From: Zongyangia gallinarum
GTDB lineage: Bacteria; Bacillota; Clostridia; Oscillospirales; Ruminococcaceae
Direction: 5' to 3'
DNA: 64,000 nucleotides
Assembly (NCBI GenBank): GCA_904419315.1
Contig: CAJFQY010000007.1
Coordinates: 3,523-67,522 of the forward strand
Below the pieces are notes generated by a model. The model searched no databases. It saw only the letters and a list, made by a program, of their open reading frames with translations, and was not told the DNA's origin. The translations under genes were made by a program, and so were the position numbers. The first letter of the stretch is position 1; each line of letters starts with the position of its first letter. Positions 26,368 to 36,400 of the stretch are shown here, piece after piece.

Positions 26368-27058
26368 CAGCCTTCTCACCATTTTAACCAAAGACCTTGG
26401 GGTGGTTTATGCTTATGCCAAAGGGGCGAAGAGGATGAAAAGTTCTCTGCTTTCCTCTACCGAGCTTCTTTGTTATTCTCACTTTGTGCTATTTAAAAAC
26501 CGGGAGAGGTACAGTGTCAACAACGCTGACCTCAATCAGGTCTTTTTTGGCGTCAGGGAGGATATTACAAAGCTCTCCCTGGCTACATATTTTGCGCAAC
26601 TTTCCGGCATTGTCCTCCCGGTGGAGGAGCCGGAGGAAGAAGCGCTGCGCCTGTTTTTAAACTGTTTGCACCTTCTTGAAAAGGACAAGCTTCCCCAGAC
26701 ACAGCTCAAGGCGATTTTTGAACTGCGTCTGATGACCCTCTGCGGATTTATGCCGGATTTGGTGGGCTGTGCCGGCTGCGGCACCTATGAGGCGGTAGAA
26801 ATGTATTTTGTACCACAAAGCGGGGAAATCCTTTGTGGCAATTGTAAAGGACGAGCGGCAACGCCGGTGTTTCCCCTGAGCCGGTCGGTTTTACAGGCTA
26901 TGCGGCATATTATCTACAGCGATTTTTCCAAGCTGTTTGCGTTTGCGTTGGCGCCAGAATCCCTGGAACAGTTATCTTTGGCATCAGAGCGTTTTGTCAA
27001 AGCACAGGTGGATACCCCTTTGCCCACCCTGGACTTTTATCAATCATTACAATCATAA
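26312..27058 (+). CDS. recO: DNA repair protein RecO
   Basis: RecO loads RecA on single-stranded DNA in the RecFOR pathway and anneals strands. The 248-residue protein begins with an OB fold (LITTDGLVIKQRTMDTDDS, VVYAYAKGAKRMKSS) and has the zinc finger CAGCGTYEA...CGNC in the C-terminal helical half. ATG 26312 follows GAGGAAAC and lies within the yqzL-like gene. It is 47 bases before mutS2. Confidence 0.93.
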   Translation: MLITTDGLVIKQRTMDTDDSLLTILTKDLGVVYAYAKGAKRMKSSLLSSTELLCYSHFVLFKNRERYSVNNADLNQVFFGVREDITKLSLATYFAQLSGIVLPVEEPEEEALRLFLNCLHLLEKDKLPQTQLKAIFELRLMTLCGFMPDLVGCAGCGTYEAVEMYFVPQSGEILCGNCKGRAATPVFPLSRSVLQAMRHIIYSDFSKLFAFALAPESLEQLSLASERFVKAQVDTPLPTLDFYQSLQS

Positions 27059-27105
27059 ATTTTCTGAAAGTTACTGACTTTCTATCATAGAATCGGAGGT
27101 TCTCC

Positions 27106-29487
27106 ATGAATTTATCACGACACTATAAAGCACTGGAACTGGATAAGGTGCTTTTGATGCTGGCGGAGGAGACAAGCTTTTCCGACGCACGGGAACGGGC
27201 GTTGGAAATTACCCCCTCCACCGATTTTGAGCGGGTGCAGATGCTCATCCGCCGTACATCGGACGCCCACAGCCTGACGGCGCGTTATGGCTCCCCCACC
27301 ATTCTCAGCATTCAGAATGTGGCGGGGCCCCTTCGACGCGCTCAGGTGGGCGCGTCCCTTAGCCTGAAGGAGCTGCTACATATTGCAGAGGTATTGCGCA
27401 CTGTCCGGGGCCTCTGCCAGTGGCGGCGGCAGTGCGAAACTATGGGCAGCGAGCTTTCCCAGCTCTTTTCCTGCCTTACTCCCAACAGGGAGGTGGAGGA
27501 GGCCATTACCTCCGCTGTCCTCAGCGAGGATACCCTGGCCGACAACGCCAGCCGGGATTTGCAGGAAATCCGGCGGAAGATCACCAATGCAGGGCTTCAT
27601 GCCCGCCATGTGCTGGATAAAATTATCCATTCCACCACCTATCAGAAATTTCTTCAGGAACAGATCGTCACCATCCGGGACGGTCGGTTTGTAGTTCCAG
27701 TAAAAAGCGAATATCGAAATGAAGTCAAAGGATTGGTCCATGATACATCGGGCTCTGGCGCCACCTTATTCATTGAGCCCATGAGCGTAGTAGAAGCAAA
27801 TAACGAGATCAAAGTCCTTCGGGCCAAAGAAAAGACCGAGATGGAACGGATTGTTGCGGCCCTTTCCGCTCAGGCAGGCATGTTTGCCGATGAAATCTTA
27901 GACAGCTACGACGCAGTAATCGAGCTGGATATCATCTTTGCCAAAGCCCGCCTTGCTTATAAAATGAAAGCCAGTGTACCAGTGGTGAGAAATGATGGTG
28001 TTGTTAACCTCATCAAAGCACGCCATCCCCTCATTGACCCTAAACATGTAGTACCCACCGACATCTCTATTGGAAAAAGCTTTGACACTCTGGTCATTAC
28101 CGGCCCTAACACAGGAGGAAAGACAGTATCCCTCAAAACTTTGGGGCTTTTTTGTGCCATGGCCATGTGTGGGATGATGATCCCTGCCTTTGACGGCAGT
28201 GAGATCAACGTATTTTCCAACATATTGGCCGATATTGGGGATGAGCAGAGCATTGAGCAAAGCCTTTCTACTTTTTCGGCCCATATGACCAATATCGTCA
28301 AAATACTCCAGGTGGCGGATCACCATACCCTGGTGCTGCTGGACGAACTGGGCGCCGGCACCGATCCGGTAGAAGGTGCCGCCTTGGCCACCGCTGTTTT
28401 GGAACGGCTGCGGGAGTTAGGATGCAGAATTGCGGCCACCACCCACTATGCGGAGTTAAAAATGTACGCCCTCAATACCTCTGGAGTAGAAAACGCCTGC
28501 TGTGAGTTTGATGTAGCGACTTTAAGCCCTACCTACCGGCTTCTCATTGGCATGCCGGGACGATCTAACGCCTTTGCCATTTCGGAACGGCTGGGCCTGA
28601 CTGGGGACATTGTGGCACGGGCCAAGGAACTGATGAGCGGGGAGCATATTCGCTTTGAAGATGTGGTCTCCGACCTGGAGCAGTCCCGTCAGGAATTGGA
28701 ACAAGAGCGGGATGAGGCTAGAAAGCTGCGGATGGAGCTGGAAATGCGCCGCAGGGAGATGGAAAAGCAAAAAGAAACGCTGGAAAAGCAGAAGGAACAG
28801 GAGATGGAGCGGGCTAGATCCCAGGCAAAACGGTTGGTGGATCAGGTCAAATACGATTCCCAGAAGCTGATGGAAGAGATCGAGGAAATCCGCAAGCAGA
28901 AGGAAAACGAAAACTATGCGGCTATGGCGGCCAAGGCCAAAAGTGAGCTGAGGGCCAAATTAGAGCGGCTGGAGGATGCTTCCAATCCGGTGGTAGCAAA
29001 GACAAATGAAGGCTACCGACTCCCTAGAAAGCTCAAACAGGGCGACGAGGTCCTGATTGTGGATATTGACAAGCGGGGGACGGTCATTGCCCCTCCCGAT
29101 GGAGAATATGTGCAGGTTCAGGCAGGTATTATCAAAACCAAGGTGCATTTAAAGAATCTGCGGCTGATTGAAAACCAGCCTAAAAAACCGGTTTTTTCCA
29201 ATACCAGGAATGTGCGGACTTCTGCAAAAAAGATGCAGATGCAGGCCAAAATGGAAATCGACCTGCGTGGCATGATGGTGGAGGAGGCCCTCATGGAGCT
29301 GGATCAGTATATCGACAGTTCTGTGCTGGCAGGGCTTGGCACCATTACCATCATCCATGGCAAAGGAACCGGCGCCCTGCGGGCAGCGGTACAAGCCCAT
29401 CTGCGTAAGCATCCCAGTGTCAAGGATTTCCGCCTTGGCACCTACGGGGAAGGGGAAAGCGGCGTAACCATTGTCAATCTGAAATAG
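27106..29487 (+). CDS. mutS2: MutS2 (endonuclease/ribosome-rescue ATPase)
   Basis: The 793-residue protein has the MutS core and clamp in its first half, the ATPase with the P-loop GPNTGGKT at 333-340 and Walker B LVLLDELGAGTDP, a long charged coiled coil at about 510-640 (repeats of KQKETLEKQKEQEMER), a KOW-like stretch, and a C-terminal Smr domain with IIHGKGTGALR. MutS2 splits collided ribosomes and suppresses recombination in relatives. GGAGG precedes ATG 27106. The length is normal. Confidence 0.96.
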   Translation: MNLSRHYKALELDKVLLMLAEETSFSDARERALEITPSTDFERVQMLIRRTSDAHSLTARYGSPTILSIQNVAGPLRRAQVGASLSLKELLHIAEVLRTVRGLCQWRRQCETMGSELSQLFSCLTPNREVEEAITSAVLSEDTLADNASRDLQEIRRKITNAGLHARHVLDKIIHSTTYQKFLQEQIVTIRDGRFVVPVKSEYRNEVKGLVHDTSGSGATLFIEPMSVVEANNEIKVLRAKEKTEMERIVAALSAQAGMFADEILDSYDAVIELDIIFAKARLAYKMKASVPVVRNDGVVNLIKARHPLIDPKHVVPTDISIGKSFDTLVITGPNTGGKTVSLKTLGLFCAMAMCGMMIPAFDGSEINVFSNILADIGDEQSIEQSLSTFSAHMTNIVKILQVADHHTLVLLDELGAGTDPVEGAALATAVLERLRELGCRIAATTHYAELKMYALNTSGVENACCEFDVATLSPTYRLLIGMPGRSNAFAISERLGLTGDIVARAKELMSGEHIRFEDVVSDLEQSRQELEQERDEARKLRMELEMRRREMEKQKETLEKQKEQEMERARSQAKRLVDQVKYDSQKLMEEIEEIRKQKENENYAAMAAKAKSELRAKLERLEDASNPVVAKTNEGYRLPRKLKQGDEVLIVDIDKRGTVIAPPDGEYVQVQAGIIKTKVHLKNLRLIENQPKKPVFSNTRNVRTSAKKMQMQAKMEIDLRGMMVEEALMELDQYIDSSVLAGLGTITIIHGKGTGALRAAVQAHLRKHPSVKDFRLGTYGEGESGVTIVNLK

Positions 29488-29517
29488 ACATCTATTGCCC
29501 AAGAAGGGGGAAGGAGC

Positions 29518-31350
29518 ATGGCACTCAACATACGGGAAATCGATCGTTATCTTCAAGGGGATTCTCTCAGCGGGTACGAGGTCTTCGGTGCTCATCTCTG
29601 TCGTGAATATGATCAGGATGGTGTCCGGTTTACTGTGTATGCACCAGGAGCCGCTAAGGTGGAAATTATCGGCTCCTTTAACCAGTGGGTAACCTGGCCG
29701 ATGCAGCGGGAGGAAAGCGGAATCTGGAGCGTCTTTATCGGTGGGGCAAAAGAAGGGGATATGTACAAATACCATATCACTACAGCCCAGGGAGAAGTCC
29801 ATGATCGAATGGATCCCTTTGCCTTTTACAGTGAGGTGCGGCCTGCGACGGCCTCCATTGTCTATCAAGTAGAGGGCTATCCCTGGGGAGATCAGGAATG
29901 GATGAATTCCCGCAGCAAGAATTATAACAGTCCCATGAGCATTTATGAGATGCACCCAGGCTCCTGGAAAACCAAAGACGCACAGGAGGATCGGCGCTTT
30001 TACCATTATGATGAGCTGGCAGAAGAGCTCATCCCTTACGTAAAGGAGATGGGCTACACCCATATTGAACTAATGCCGCTGACCGAGCACCCCTTTGACG
30101 GTTCCTGGGGATATCAGGTAGCTGGATATTTTAGCCCCACCAGTCGATATGGGGAACCACGGCAGCTGATGAAGCTGGTGGATGCCTGTCATCAAGCGGG
30201 GATCGGGGTAATCTTAGACTTTGTACCTCTCCACTTTGTGCGGGATTTTTATGCACTACATATGTATGATGGCGGCTATCTCTATGAAAGCGAGTATGAG
30301 GAAAAAAGATACAGCCCCTGGGGGACGGCGCTTTTTGACTTCACCAAGCCTCACGTCCTGAGTTTTCTAAAATCCGCCATTGATTTTTGGCTCTCCCGCT
30401 ACCACTTTGATGGTATACGTTATGATGCGGTGTCGAATCTAATCTATCATGATGGGGATCCGGGAAAAGGAATCAATGAACCAGGCGTGTGGTTTCTAAA
30501 AAATTGCAATTACGCAATAGGGCAGCGGCATCCCAATGTCATGCTCATTGCGGAGGATTCGTCACAGTGTCTAAAGGTGACAGCGCCGGTGGCCTATGGA
30601 GGAATGGGATTTGATTACAAATGGAGTCTAGGATGGATGCACGACACCCTAGATTTCTTTGCCCTGCCTCCAGAAGTGAGGGCGGCTAACAAAGAGAAGT
30701 TTACCCATTCCCTCCATTATTTTTATCAGGATATTTTTATCCTTCCATTTTCTCACGATGAGGTAGTGCACGGGAAGAAGACCATCATCGACAAGCTTTA
30801 TGGAGATTATGGCCAGAAGTTTGATCAGCTGCGTTGTCTCTACCTGTATATGTACACCCATCCGGGGAAAAAGCTAAACTTTATGGGCAATGAGCTAGCT
30901 GAGTTTAAGGAATGGGATGAGGCTAAGCAACTGGGATGGAATCTGCTGACCTATCCTGCTCATGAGGCTTTTTGGCGGTATTATCGTAAGTTATTGCATG
31001 TATATAAAGAGCAGCCCGCCCTTTATGGAGAAGACTACAATATGCTAGGCTTCCGTTGGATTGACAAAGGGGAGAGATACCCTGCCCTCTTCGCCTATGA
31101 GAGAAGTGCCATGGAGGAAAAGATATTTGTAGTTCTTAACCTGTCCGACCGGCCGGCACATAACTACATGCTGGATGTAGGACGCCCGGGTGAATATGAG
31201 GTCCTGCTGGACACTGCCCTTCCAGAATATGGAGGCAGTATTTCGCTGAAATCTGTGCTGAAGGCAAAATCTCGCGGCCCTATTCACTGGGGGGTGGACT
31301 TGATGATGCAGCCATTAAGCGGCTGTATTATCAAACGAAAAGAGAAATAG
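29518..31350 (+). CDS. glgB: 1,4-alpha-glucan branching enzyme
   Basis: GlgB makes alpha-1,6 branches in glycogen. The 610-residue protein has an N-terminal CBM48 domain (about 35-125, with VKIIGSFNQW-type VEIIGSFNQW), the GH13 barrel with GYTHIELMPLTEHPFDGSWGYQ, the catalytic nucleophile Asp303 in DGIRYDAVSNL, the acid Glu346 in LIAEDS and the FSHDEVVHGKK histidine. It is shorter than Enterobacteria GlgB, as in other Clostridia. No other glycogen gene is adjacent; it lies 30 bases after mutS2 and ends at a bidirectional terminator. Confidence 0.95.
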   Translation: MALNIREIDRYLQGDSLSGYEVFGAHLCREYDQDGVRFTVYAPGAAKVEIIGSFNQWVTWPMQREESGIWSVFIGGAKEGDMYKYHITTAQGEVHDRMDPFAFYSEVRPATASIVYQVEGYPWGDQEWMNSRSKNYNSPMSIYEMHPGSWKTKDAQEDRRFYHYDELAEELIPYVKEMGYTHIELMPLTEHPFDGSWGYQVAGYFSPTSRYGEPRQLMKLVDACHQAGIGVILDFVPLHFVRDFYALHMYDGGYLYESEYEEKRYSPWGTALFDFTKPHVLSFLKSAIDFWLSRYHFDGIRYDAVSNLIYHDGDPGKGINEPGVWFLKNCNYAIGQRHPNVMLIAEDSSQCLKVTAPVAYGGMGFDYKWSLGWMHDTLDFFALPPEVRAANKEKFTHSLHYFYQDIFILPFSHDEVVHGKKTIIDKLYGDYGQKFDQLRCLYLYMYTHPGKKLNFMGNELAEFKEWDEAKQLGWNLLTYPAHEAFWRYYRKLLHVYKEQPALYGEDYNMLGFRWIDKGERYPALFAYERSAMEEKIFVVLNLSDRPAHNYMLDVGRPGEYEVLLDTALPEYGGSISLKSVLKAKSRGPIHWGVDLMMQPLSGCIIKRKEK

Positions 31351-31367
31351 CGTTGGTATTAATATGA

Positions 31368-31400
31368 AAAAAGGCTTCACGCTTTTACGTGAAGCCTTTT
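31368..31400. terminator. Bidirectional terminator between glgB and trxA
   Basis: AAAAGGCTTCACG and CGTGAAGCCTTTT form a long stem with A and T tracts on both sides; it ends the convergent genes. Confidence 0.85.
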
Positions 31401-31409
31401 AGATTCTTC

Positions 31410-31727
31410 TTATTCTGTTTTTAGCATGTCCAGAATATCCTCTTTGGAATGGACACCTACTAGCCGGGATACTTCTTTCCCTCCTTGGAAAAGGATCAGG
31501 GTGGGAATACTCATGACGGAATAGCGGGATGCAAGATCAATCTCCTCATCGACATTGACTTTTCCCACGACCGCTTGGGTGCCCAGATTATCTGCCACCT
31601 CTTCCACAATGGGGGCAAGCATTCTACAAGGAGCACACCACGGAGCCCAAAAATCCACAAGAACTGGCTGAGAACTTAGCAAAACGTCCTTTTCAAAACT
31701 ATCTTTATGAAAATGCATAACACTCAT
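31410..31727 (-). CDS. trxA: Thioredoxin
   Basis: The 105-residue protein is a standard thioredoxin, a protein disulfide reductase. It has DFWAPWCAPCRM, where WCAPC replaces the usual WCGPC active site, and the conserved cis-Pro in SIPTLILFQGGKE. Ala in place of Gly at the second active-site position occurs in other Clostridia thioredoxins. AAAGGAGG precedes ATG 31727, so a longer frame upstream is not needed. No thioredoxin reductase is adjacent. Confidence 0.93.
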   Translation of the reverse strand: MSVMHFHKDSFEKDVLLSSQPVLVDFWAPWCAPCRMLAPIVEEVADNLGTQAVVGKVNVDEEIDLASRYSVMSIPTLILFQGGKEVSRLVGVHSKEDILDMLKTE

Positions 31728-31845
31728 TTCAAAAACCTCCTTTAGATAATGAATGATCATGCAATCTATTATACATCATCTTTCGACCTTTTTGCAAGCT
31801 TACAGCCAAAAAGTGAACAAAAACGCAAGAAAAACTGCAAATTGA

Positions 31846-32910
31846 TTATATCAAAGTTCTCTCGTCGCAGTAGTCACAGATCAACATATCCCCACAGTCG
31901 GTAAAGGTGCTGGGAAGATACGTCTCCTTCTGGGTGACACACCTAGGATTACAGCATTTCGCTTGGTAATGTTTTCCAAAGTGGACAGGATAATAATTCT
32001 TATTATCTAACATGTGAATGATCAGGGACATACGGGCATACATGCCATAGATGGCTTGGTCGAAATAGATAGCGCGGCTGTCTTCATCCACATCCGGCAC
32101 AATTTCGTCAACACGGGGTAGAGGATGCAGAACACTGAGATCCTTTTTCCCCAGCGCCATTTTGCGTTTATCCAGGACATAGACATTTTTCAGCCGTTCA
32201 TATTCTTCTAAGGAGGAGAACCGTTCTTGCTGGACACGTGTCATGTACAATACATCCAACATCGGCATTGCTTCTTCCAGAGTGGTAACCTCCATATAGG
32301 CGCAACCGGCAGCATCCATAATATCTTTGATATACTGAGGGACCGTAAGTTCCTTTGTGGATATCAGTATAAATTTAGCGCCAAAATGGCACATGGTTTT
32401 GATGAGAGAATGAACTGTCCGTCCAAACTTCAAATCTCCGCATAATCCGATGGTCAGACCGTTGAGATCGCCTTTGACCTCCATGAGGGTTGTCAGGTCG
32501 GTAAGGGTTTGGGTAGGATGAAGATGTCCGCCGTCTCCTGCGTTAATGATGGGACAGTTGGAATAAAGAGAAGCCGCTTTGGCAAAGCCTTCCTGGGGAT
32601 TTCTCACCGCGATGACATCGGCATAACCGCTAACAATTTTAATGGTGTCCTTTAAATTCTCCCCTTTGGCCACCGAGGAATTCATAGGATTGTCGAAGCC
32701 AATGGTTTGTCCACCCAGGCGGAGCATAGCCGTTTGAAAGGACATTTGGGTTCGAGTTGACGGCTCATAAAAAAGAGTGGCAAGGATTTTATTCTGACAA
32801 ACACCAAAATAATCTCCCGGCCGCTCTTTAATTTCATGTGCGAGTTTGAGAATACTGTGTAGATCGTGGATGGATAGATCGTCAAGATCGATGAGATGTC
32901 TGGACAACAT
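31846..32910 (-). CDS. pyrB: Aspartate carbamoyltransferase catalytic chain fused to a PyrI-like zinc domain
   Basis: PyrB transfers the carbamoyl group to aspartate, the second step of UMP synthesis. The first ~310 residues are a full catalytic chain, with FYEPSTRTQMSFQTA (carbamoyl phosphate site), INAGDGGHLHPTQTLTDL and VLHPLPRVDEI. Residues 319-348 add Cys319-x4-Cys324-x20-Cys345-x2-Cys348, which resembles the zinc site of the separate E. coli regulatory chain PyrI. The usual PyrI nucleotide-binding half is absent. No pyrI, pyrK or other pyr gene is adjacent. The fusion point and zinc binding are inference. Confidence 0.9.
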   Translation of the reverse strand: MLSRHLIDLDDLSIHDLHSILKLAHEIKERPGDYFGVCQNKILATLFYEPSTRTQMSFQTAMLRLGGQTIGFDNPMNSSVAKGENLKDTIKIVSGYADVIAVRNPQEGFAKAASLYSNCPIINAGDGGHLHPTQTLTDLTTLMEVKGDLNGLTIGLCGDLKFGRTVHSLIKTMCHFGAKFILISTKELTVPQYIKDIMDAAGCAYMEVTTLEEAMPMLDVLYMTRVQQERFSSLEEYERLKNVYVLDKRKMALGKKDLSVLHPLPRVDEIVPDVDEDSRAIYFDQAIYGMYARMSLIIHMLDNKNYYPVHFGKHYQAKCCNPRCVTQKETYLPSTFTDCGDMLICDYCDERTLI

Positions 32911-33066
32911 AACGGTGACCTCCTGTACAGCGAAATGATCTGCTTAGGCATTTCTTTTTATTCTAGCAAAAAAAGAGACAGAATACAAGAATAATAGACA
33001 AAAAAATAACAAGACAATAGCGATAGAGGGAAAAGACATATTTTTTAAAATATTTTTCTTTCACTA

Positions 33067-33094
33067 TTGACTTTTTTGGAGAAAGAGGTATAAT
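33067..33094 (+). promoter_or_regulatory. Promoter of tRNA-Gln
   Basis: TTGACT (33067-33072) and TATAAT (33089-33094) are 16 bases apart, and the -10 ends about 21 bases before the tRNA. Confidence 0.75.
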
Positions 33095-33115
33095 ATTAAC
33101 TGCTGCTGAAAAGAT

Positions 33116-33189
33116 TGCCCGATTGTGTAAGGGTAGCACGACAGACTCTGACTCTGTTTGTCTGGGTTCGAATCCTAGTCGGGCAGCCA
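33116..33189 (+). tRNA. tRNA-Gln (anticodon CTG)
   Basis: A 74-base cloverleaf with CCA encoded. The acceptor stem is TGCCCGA/TCGGGCA, the anticodon stem ACAGA/TCTGT holds the loop CTCTGAC with anticodon CTG and U33, and the T stem CTGGG/CCTAG holds TTCGAAT. It reads CAG codons. Confidence 0.95.
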
Positions 33190-33193
33190 CTAA

Positions 33194-33242
33194 AAAACAC
33201 CTGAGAAATGGCTAATTGAAGCTATTTTTTAGGTGTTTTTTA
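33194..33242 (+). terminator. Long hairpin terminator of tRNA-Gln
   Basis: The outer stem AAAAAACACCT/AGGTGTTTTTT encloses an inner stem AAATGGCT/AGCTATTT with loop AATTGA; GAG opposite TTT joins them. It closely resembles the terminator of tRNA-Ala at 58751. Confidence 0.7.
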
Positions 33243-33472
33243 TATTTTCAATTCTATCGCCATTAAAATAGTGCTATTTACTTCTCCTTTTTCTGCTTTA
33301 TGTGTGTCACCAAGTGTGTCTTTTGAAATTCACGTGGAGATATCTACAGACCCGTTTTAGAACATTTGAAGTAGAGAATTTGAAACCTACTATTCCAATT
33401 TTAGGTAATCTTTTCTATGGATAAAAATAATTGCTTATATATTATCAAATAGTTAATAAATGCGGTAAAACG

Positions 33473-36400
33473 ATGAAAAAAGGTGTCAGACGCTGGATCT
33501 CGGCGATCTTGGTGCTGATGATTGTCCTGACCAGTATCATACCGTCAGGACTGGCAGCAGTTGCCATCGATGTGCCAGAGGATGTAAACAGCGGGGCAGC
33601 AAATCTTTCGCCTTTGGCGGCGGGGGATGACCTGCAAGAACTCGCTGGTCCCAAATTGACAAAGATTTCGGATAACAACTATGAGATGGCGTATCAAAGC
33701 GGAAACAGCTATGCTCTTTCAAAAAGTAGTGCGGGCGCCTTCGTGTTGGAAACTGATGTTACCATCAAACAAGGCAACGCCGCGACCCTTATGTTTGGAG
33801 CAACTACTTTTGACGCGACCAACATTGGCCGGGGAACGGACAATACCTTCTTTGGCCTGGAATTTACGCGGAATGTCAATAACAAAACCGTCGCCATCAA
33901 ATTGTTCCAAGACGGCACCGGAGGCTTGGGGAACCACATCATCCAGGGCGGAACCATCGCCGCGACCGATGTTGATACTGAGAAGCCGATTCCTCTTCGC
34001 CTAGAGGTGACGGAAGAGAAAGAATTAATCATCCAGGTGGCGGGACAGACGGCAGAATATACCTTGGCCAAAGACTTCGCCTCCGCTTATCTGGGCGGCT
34101 ACATTGGACTGATGACCTACAACTCTAACGTTGTATTCAATAACGTGAGTTTGACTGTTATTTCACAGCCTTCCCAGGGGAATTTCGAGAACAATCTGGA
34201 TGGCTGGAGAGTGATTGACGGCAGTTGGGTTATGACAGACAATGGTATCAAGGCCATCAATCTCTCTACAGGCGATAAATTTTATATGTCCGGCACCAAG
34301 CTGGAAGCGGGAGAGGCCTTCGTCTATGAAGGCGATATGCATCTGCCTTACGAGGAAGGCGCCCGGGGCGGCGGATTGGTATTCGGCGTTACCAATCCAG
34401 ATAAGCCGAAAGACACTTGGTACTGCATGAATGTGGACCGCAACCAAAACGTGACCAAGCTTTTTAAAAACGTATCCGGCGTCCAAGGCTTTACCATTCA
34501 GAGGACCTTAACAGAGGAAGAAAAGACCAAAGAAGATTTCCACTTCCGCGTCGAGCTGCTGGAAGGCGGCAAGATGAACTTCTATCTTGACGGCGTTTTG
34601 GTGGGTTCTAACTCTGATCCCACCTTTGCGGGCGGCTATTTCGGCGTTATGTCTTATCGCTCCAACTGCTCTTTTGACAATGTATATTACTATAAAGTGA
34701 GCACCCCCAAACTGACAGATTTGGAAATTGAGGGTGTGCAGCTGTCGCCGGAATTTTCTGATTCAGTCTATGAATACACAGCTGAAGTAGATTACGCAAT
34801 GGATACATTGCGGATCAAACCAACGGCAGACAGCAAATATACCATTACCGTCAACGATCAGGAAGCGGAAAAAGGCGAGTACTACGAACTTCCCATCAAG
34901 GTGGGATATAACGATGTGAATATTAGAATCACCGACAGCACAGGCGCTGATGTTTCTAATATCATCACCATTAAGGTGAAACGCAATCAGGATCCTGCAA
35001 CCGCTTTTACGGAAGATTATCGTCCACAGTTCCATTTTAGCCCAGAGTTTAACTTTATGAACGACCCCAATGGACTGGTTTATGATCCCAGCAATGGAAC
35101 TTGGCATATGTTTTTCCAGCATAGTCCTAATCTTCCCTCGATGATGAACCAGACTTGGGGCCATGCTCAGTCTACAGACTTGGTCAACTGGGTCCAGATG
35201 CCCACCGCCATGGAGATGGACGAGCTGGGCCGGATCTATTCCGGCTCCGCTGTAGTGGATGAGAAGAACACCTCCGGCTTCTTCACCGACAATAAAGAGG
35301 GAGAATCCAAGCTGGTAGCGATCTTTACCCACTCCGGCGGCAACACAGCGGATTACGGCGGGCAGAAACAGTCCATTGCCTATTCTAAGGATCATGGTTT
35401 GACCTGGACAAAATATGAACATAACCCTGTTATCTCCAACAAAGGGAATCAGTGGGGCAGCGGGTTCCGGGATCCCAAGGTTTTCTGGTACGAGGATTCA
35501 AGCTATGAACATGGCGGCATCTGGTTGATGATCGTAGCAGGCGGACGGGCCAGAATCTTCTCTTCTGAGAACCTCATCGACTGGAAGCATGAAAGCGACC
35601 TGACCTATGCCGACGGCACGCCGCTGGAGTCCGAATGCCCGGATATGTTTGAACTGCCCATCGACGGCGATGAAAGCAACACAAAATGGGTGTATTTCGG
35701 GGCGGGAAAATTCTTTGTTCTGGGCGAACTGGTCAAAGAGGATGGAACCTTTAAATTTGTTTCCGAGACCAATCGGATTGATATTTCCAACAATGTCACC
35801 GAGATGTATGCTACCCAGAGCTACTATAATGACGGAACCGGTCAGGGCCGGAGAATCAGCGTTAGCTGGATGCGGGATTCCACAGCTCCGGCCACCCTGC
35901 CTGACAAGGTGTGGAACGGTGTCCAATCCCTTCCCCTGGAGACTAGCCTGCGCACGGTGAACGGCCAGGTGAAGCTGTGCTTCTATCCGGTGGAAGAGGT
36001 GAAACAGCTGCGCTCCGCAGAGCCTATTTTCTCCATTGATGAAGATGTAACAATCAACGAGGGAGATGACAATATTCTGGCTGGCGTGGCTGGACAAAAA
36101 TATGATATTGAGGCTACCTTTACTCCTGGGACAGCGACGGAATTTGGCTTTAAGCTGCGCCAGGGTGAGGGAGAAGAAACGATCGTTAAGTTTAATCAGG
36201 TAACCAATCAGCTGATTGTGGACAAATCTAAATCTGGAGCTGCCCTCAACGCGGTGAAATCCTGGGATATGTATAAAAAGGATGATGGGACTGTCAGCCT
36301 GCGGATTTTGGTGGATTGGTCTGTCATTGATGTCTTCGGTAACGAAGGGGATTCCTCTCTGAATACCCTCTTCTTCCCGGATAAAGAGAGCATTGGAATG

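Noticed and set aside
33242..33472. Possible integrase or prophage remnant after tRNA-Gln
   Set aside because: A short minus-strand frame and the tRNA position hinted at an old insertion, but it holds no motif longer than a few residues, so it is only noted.
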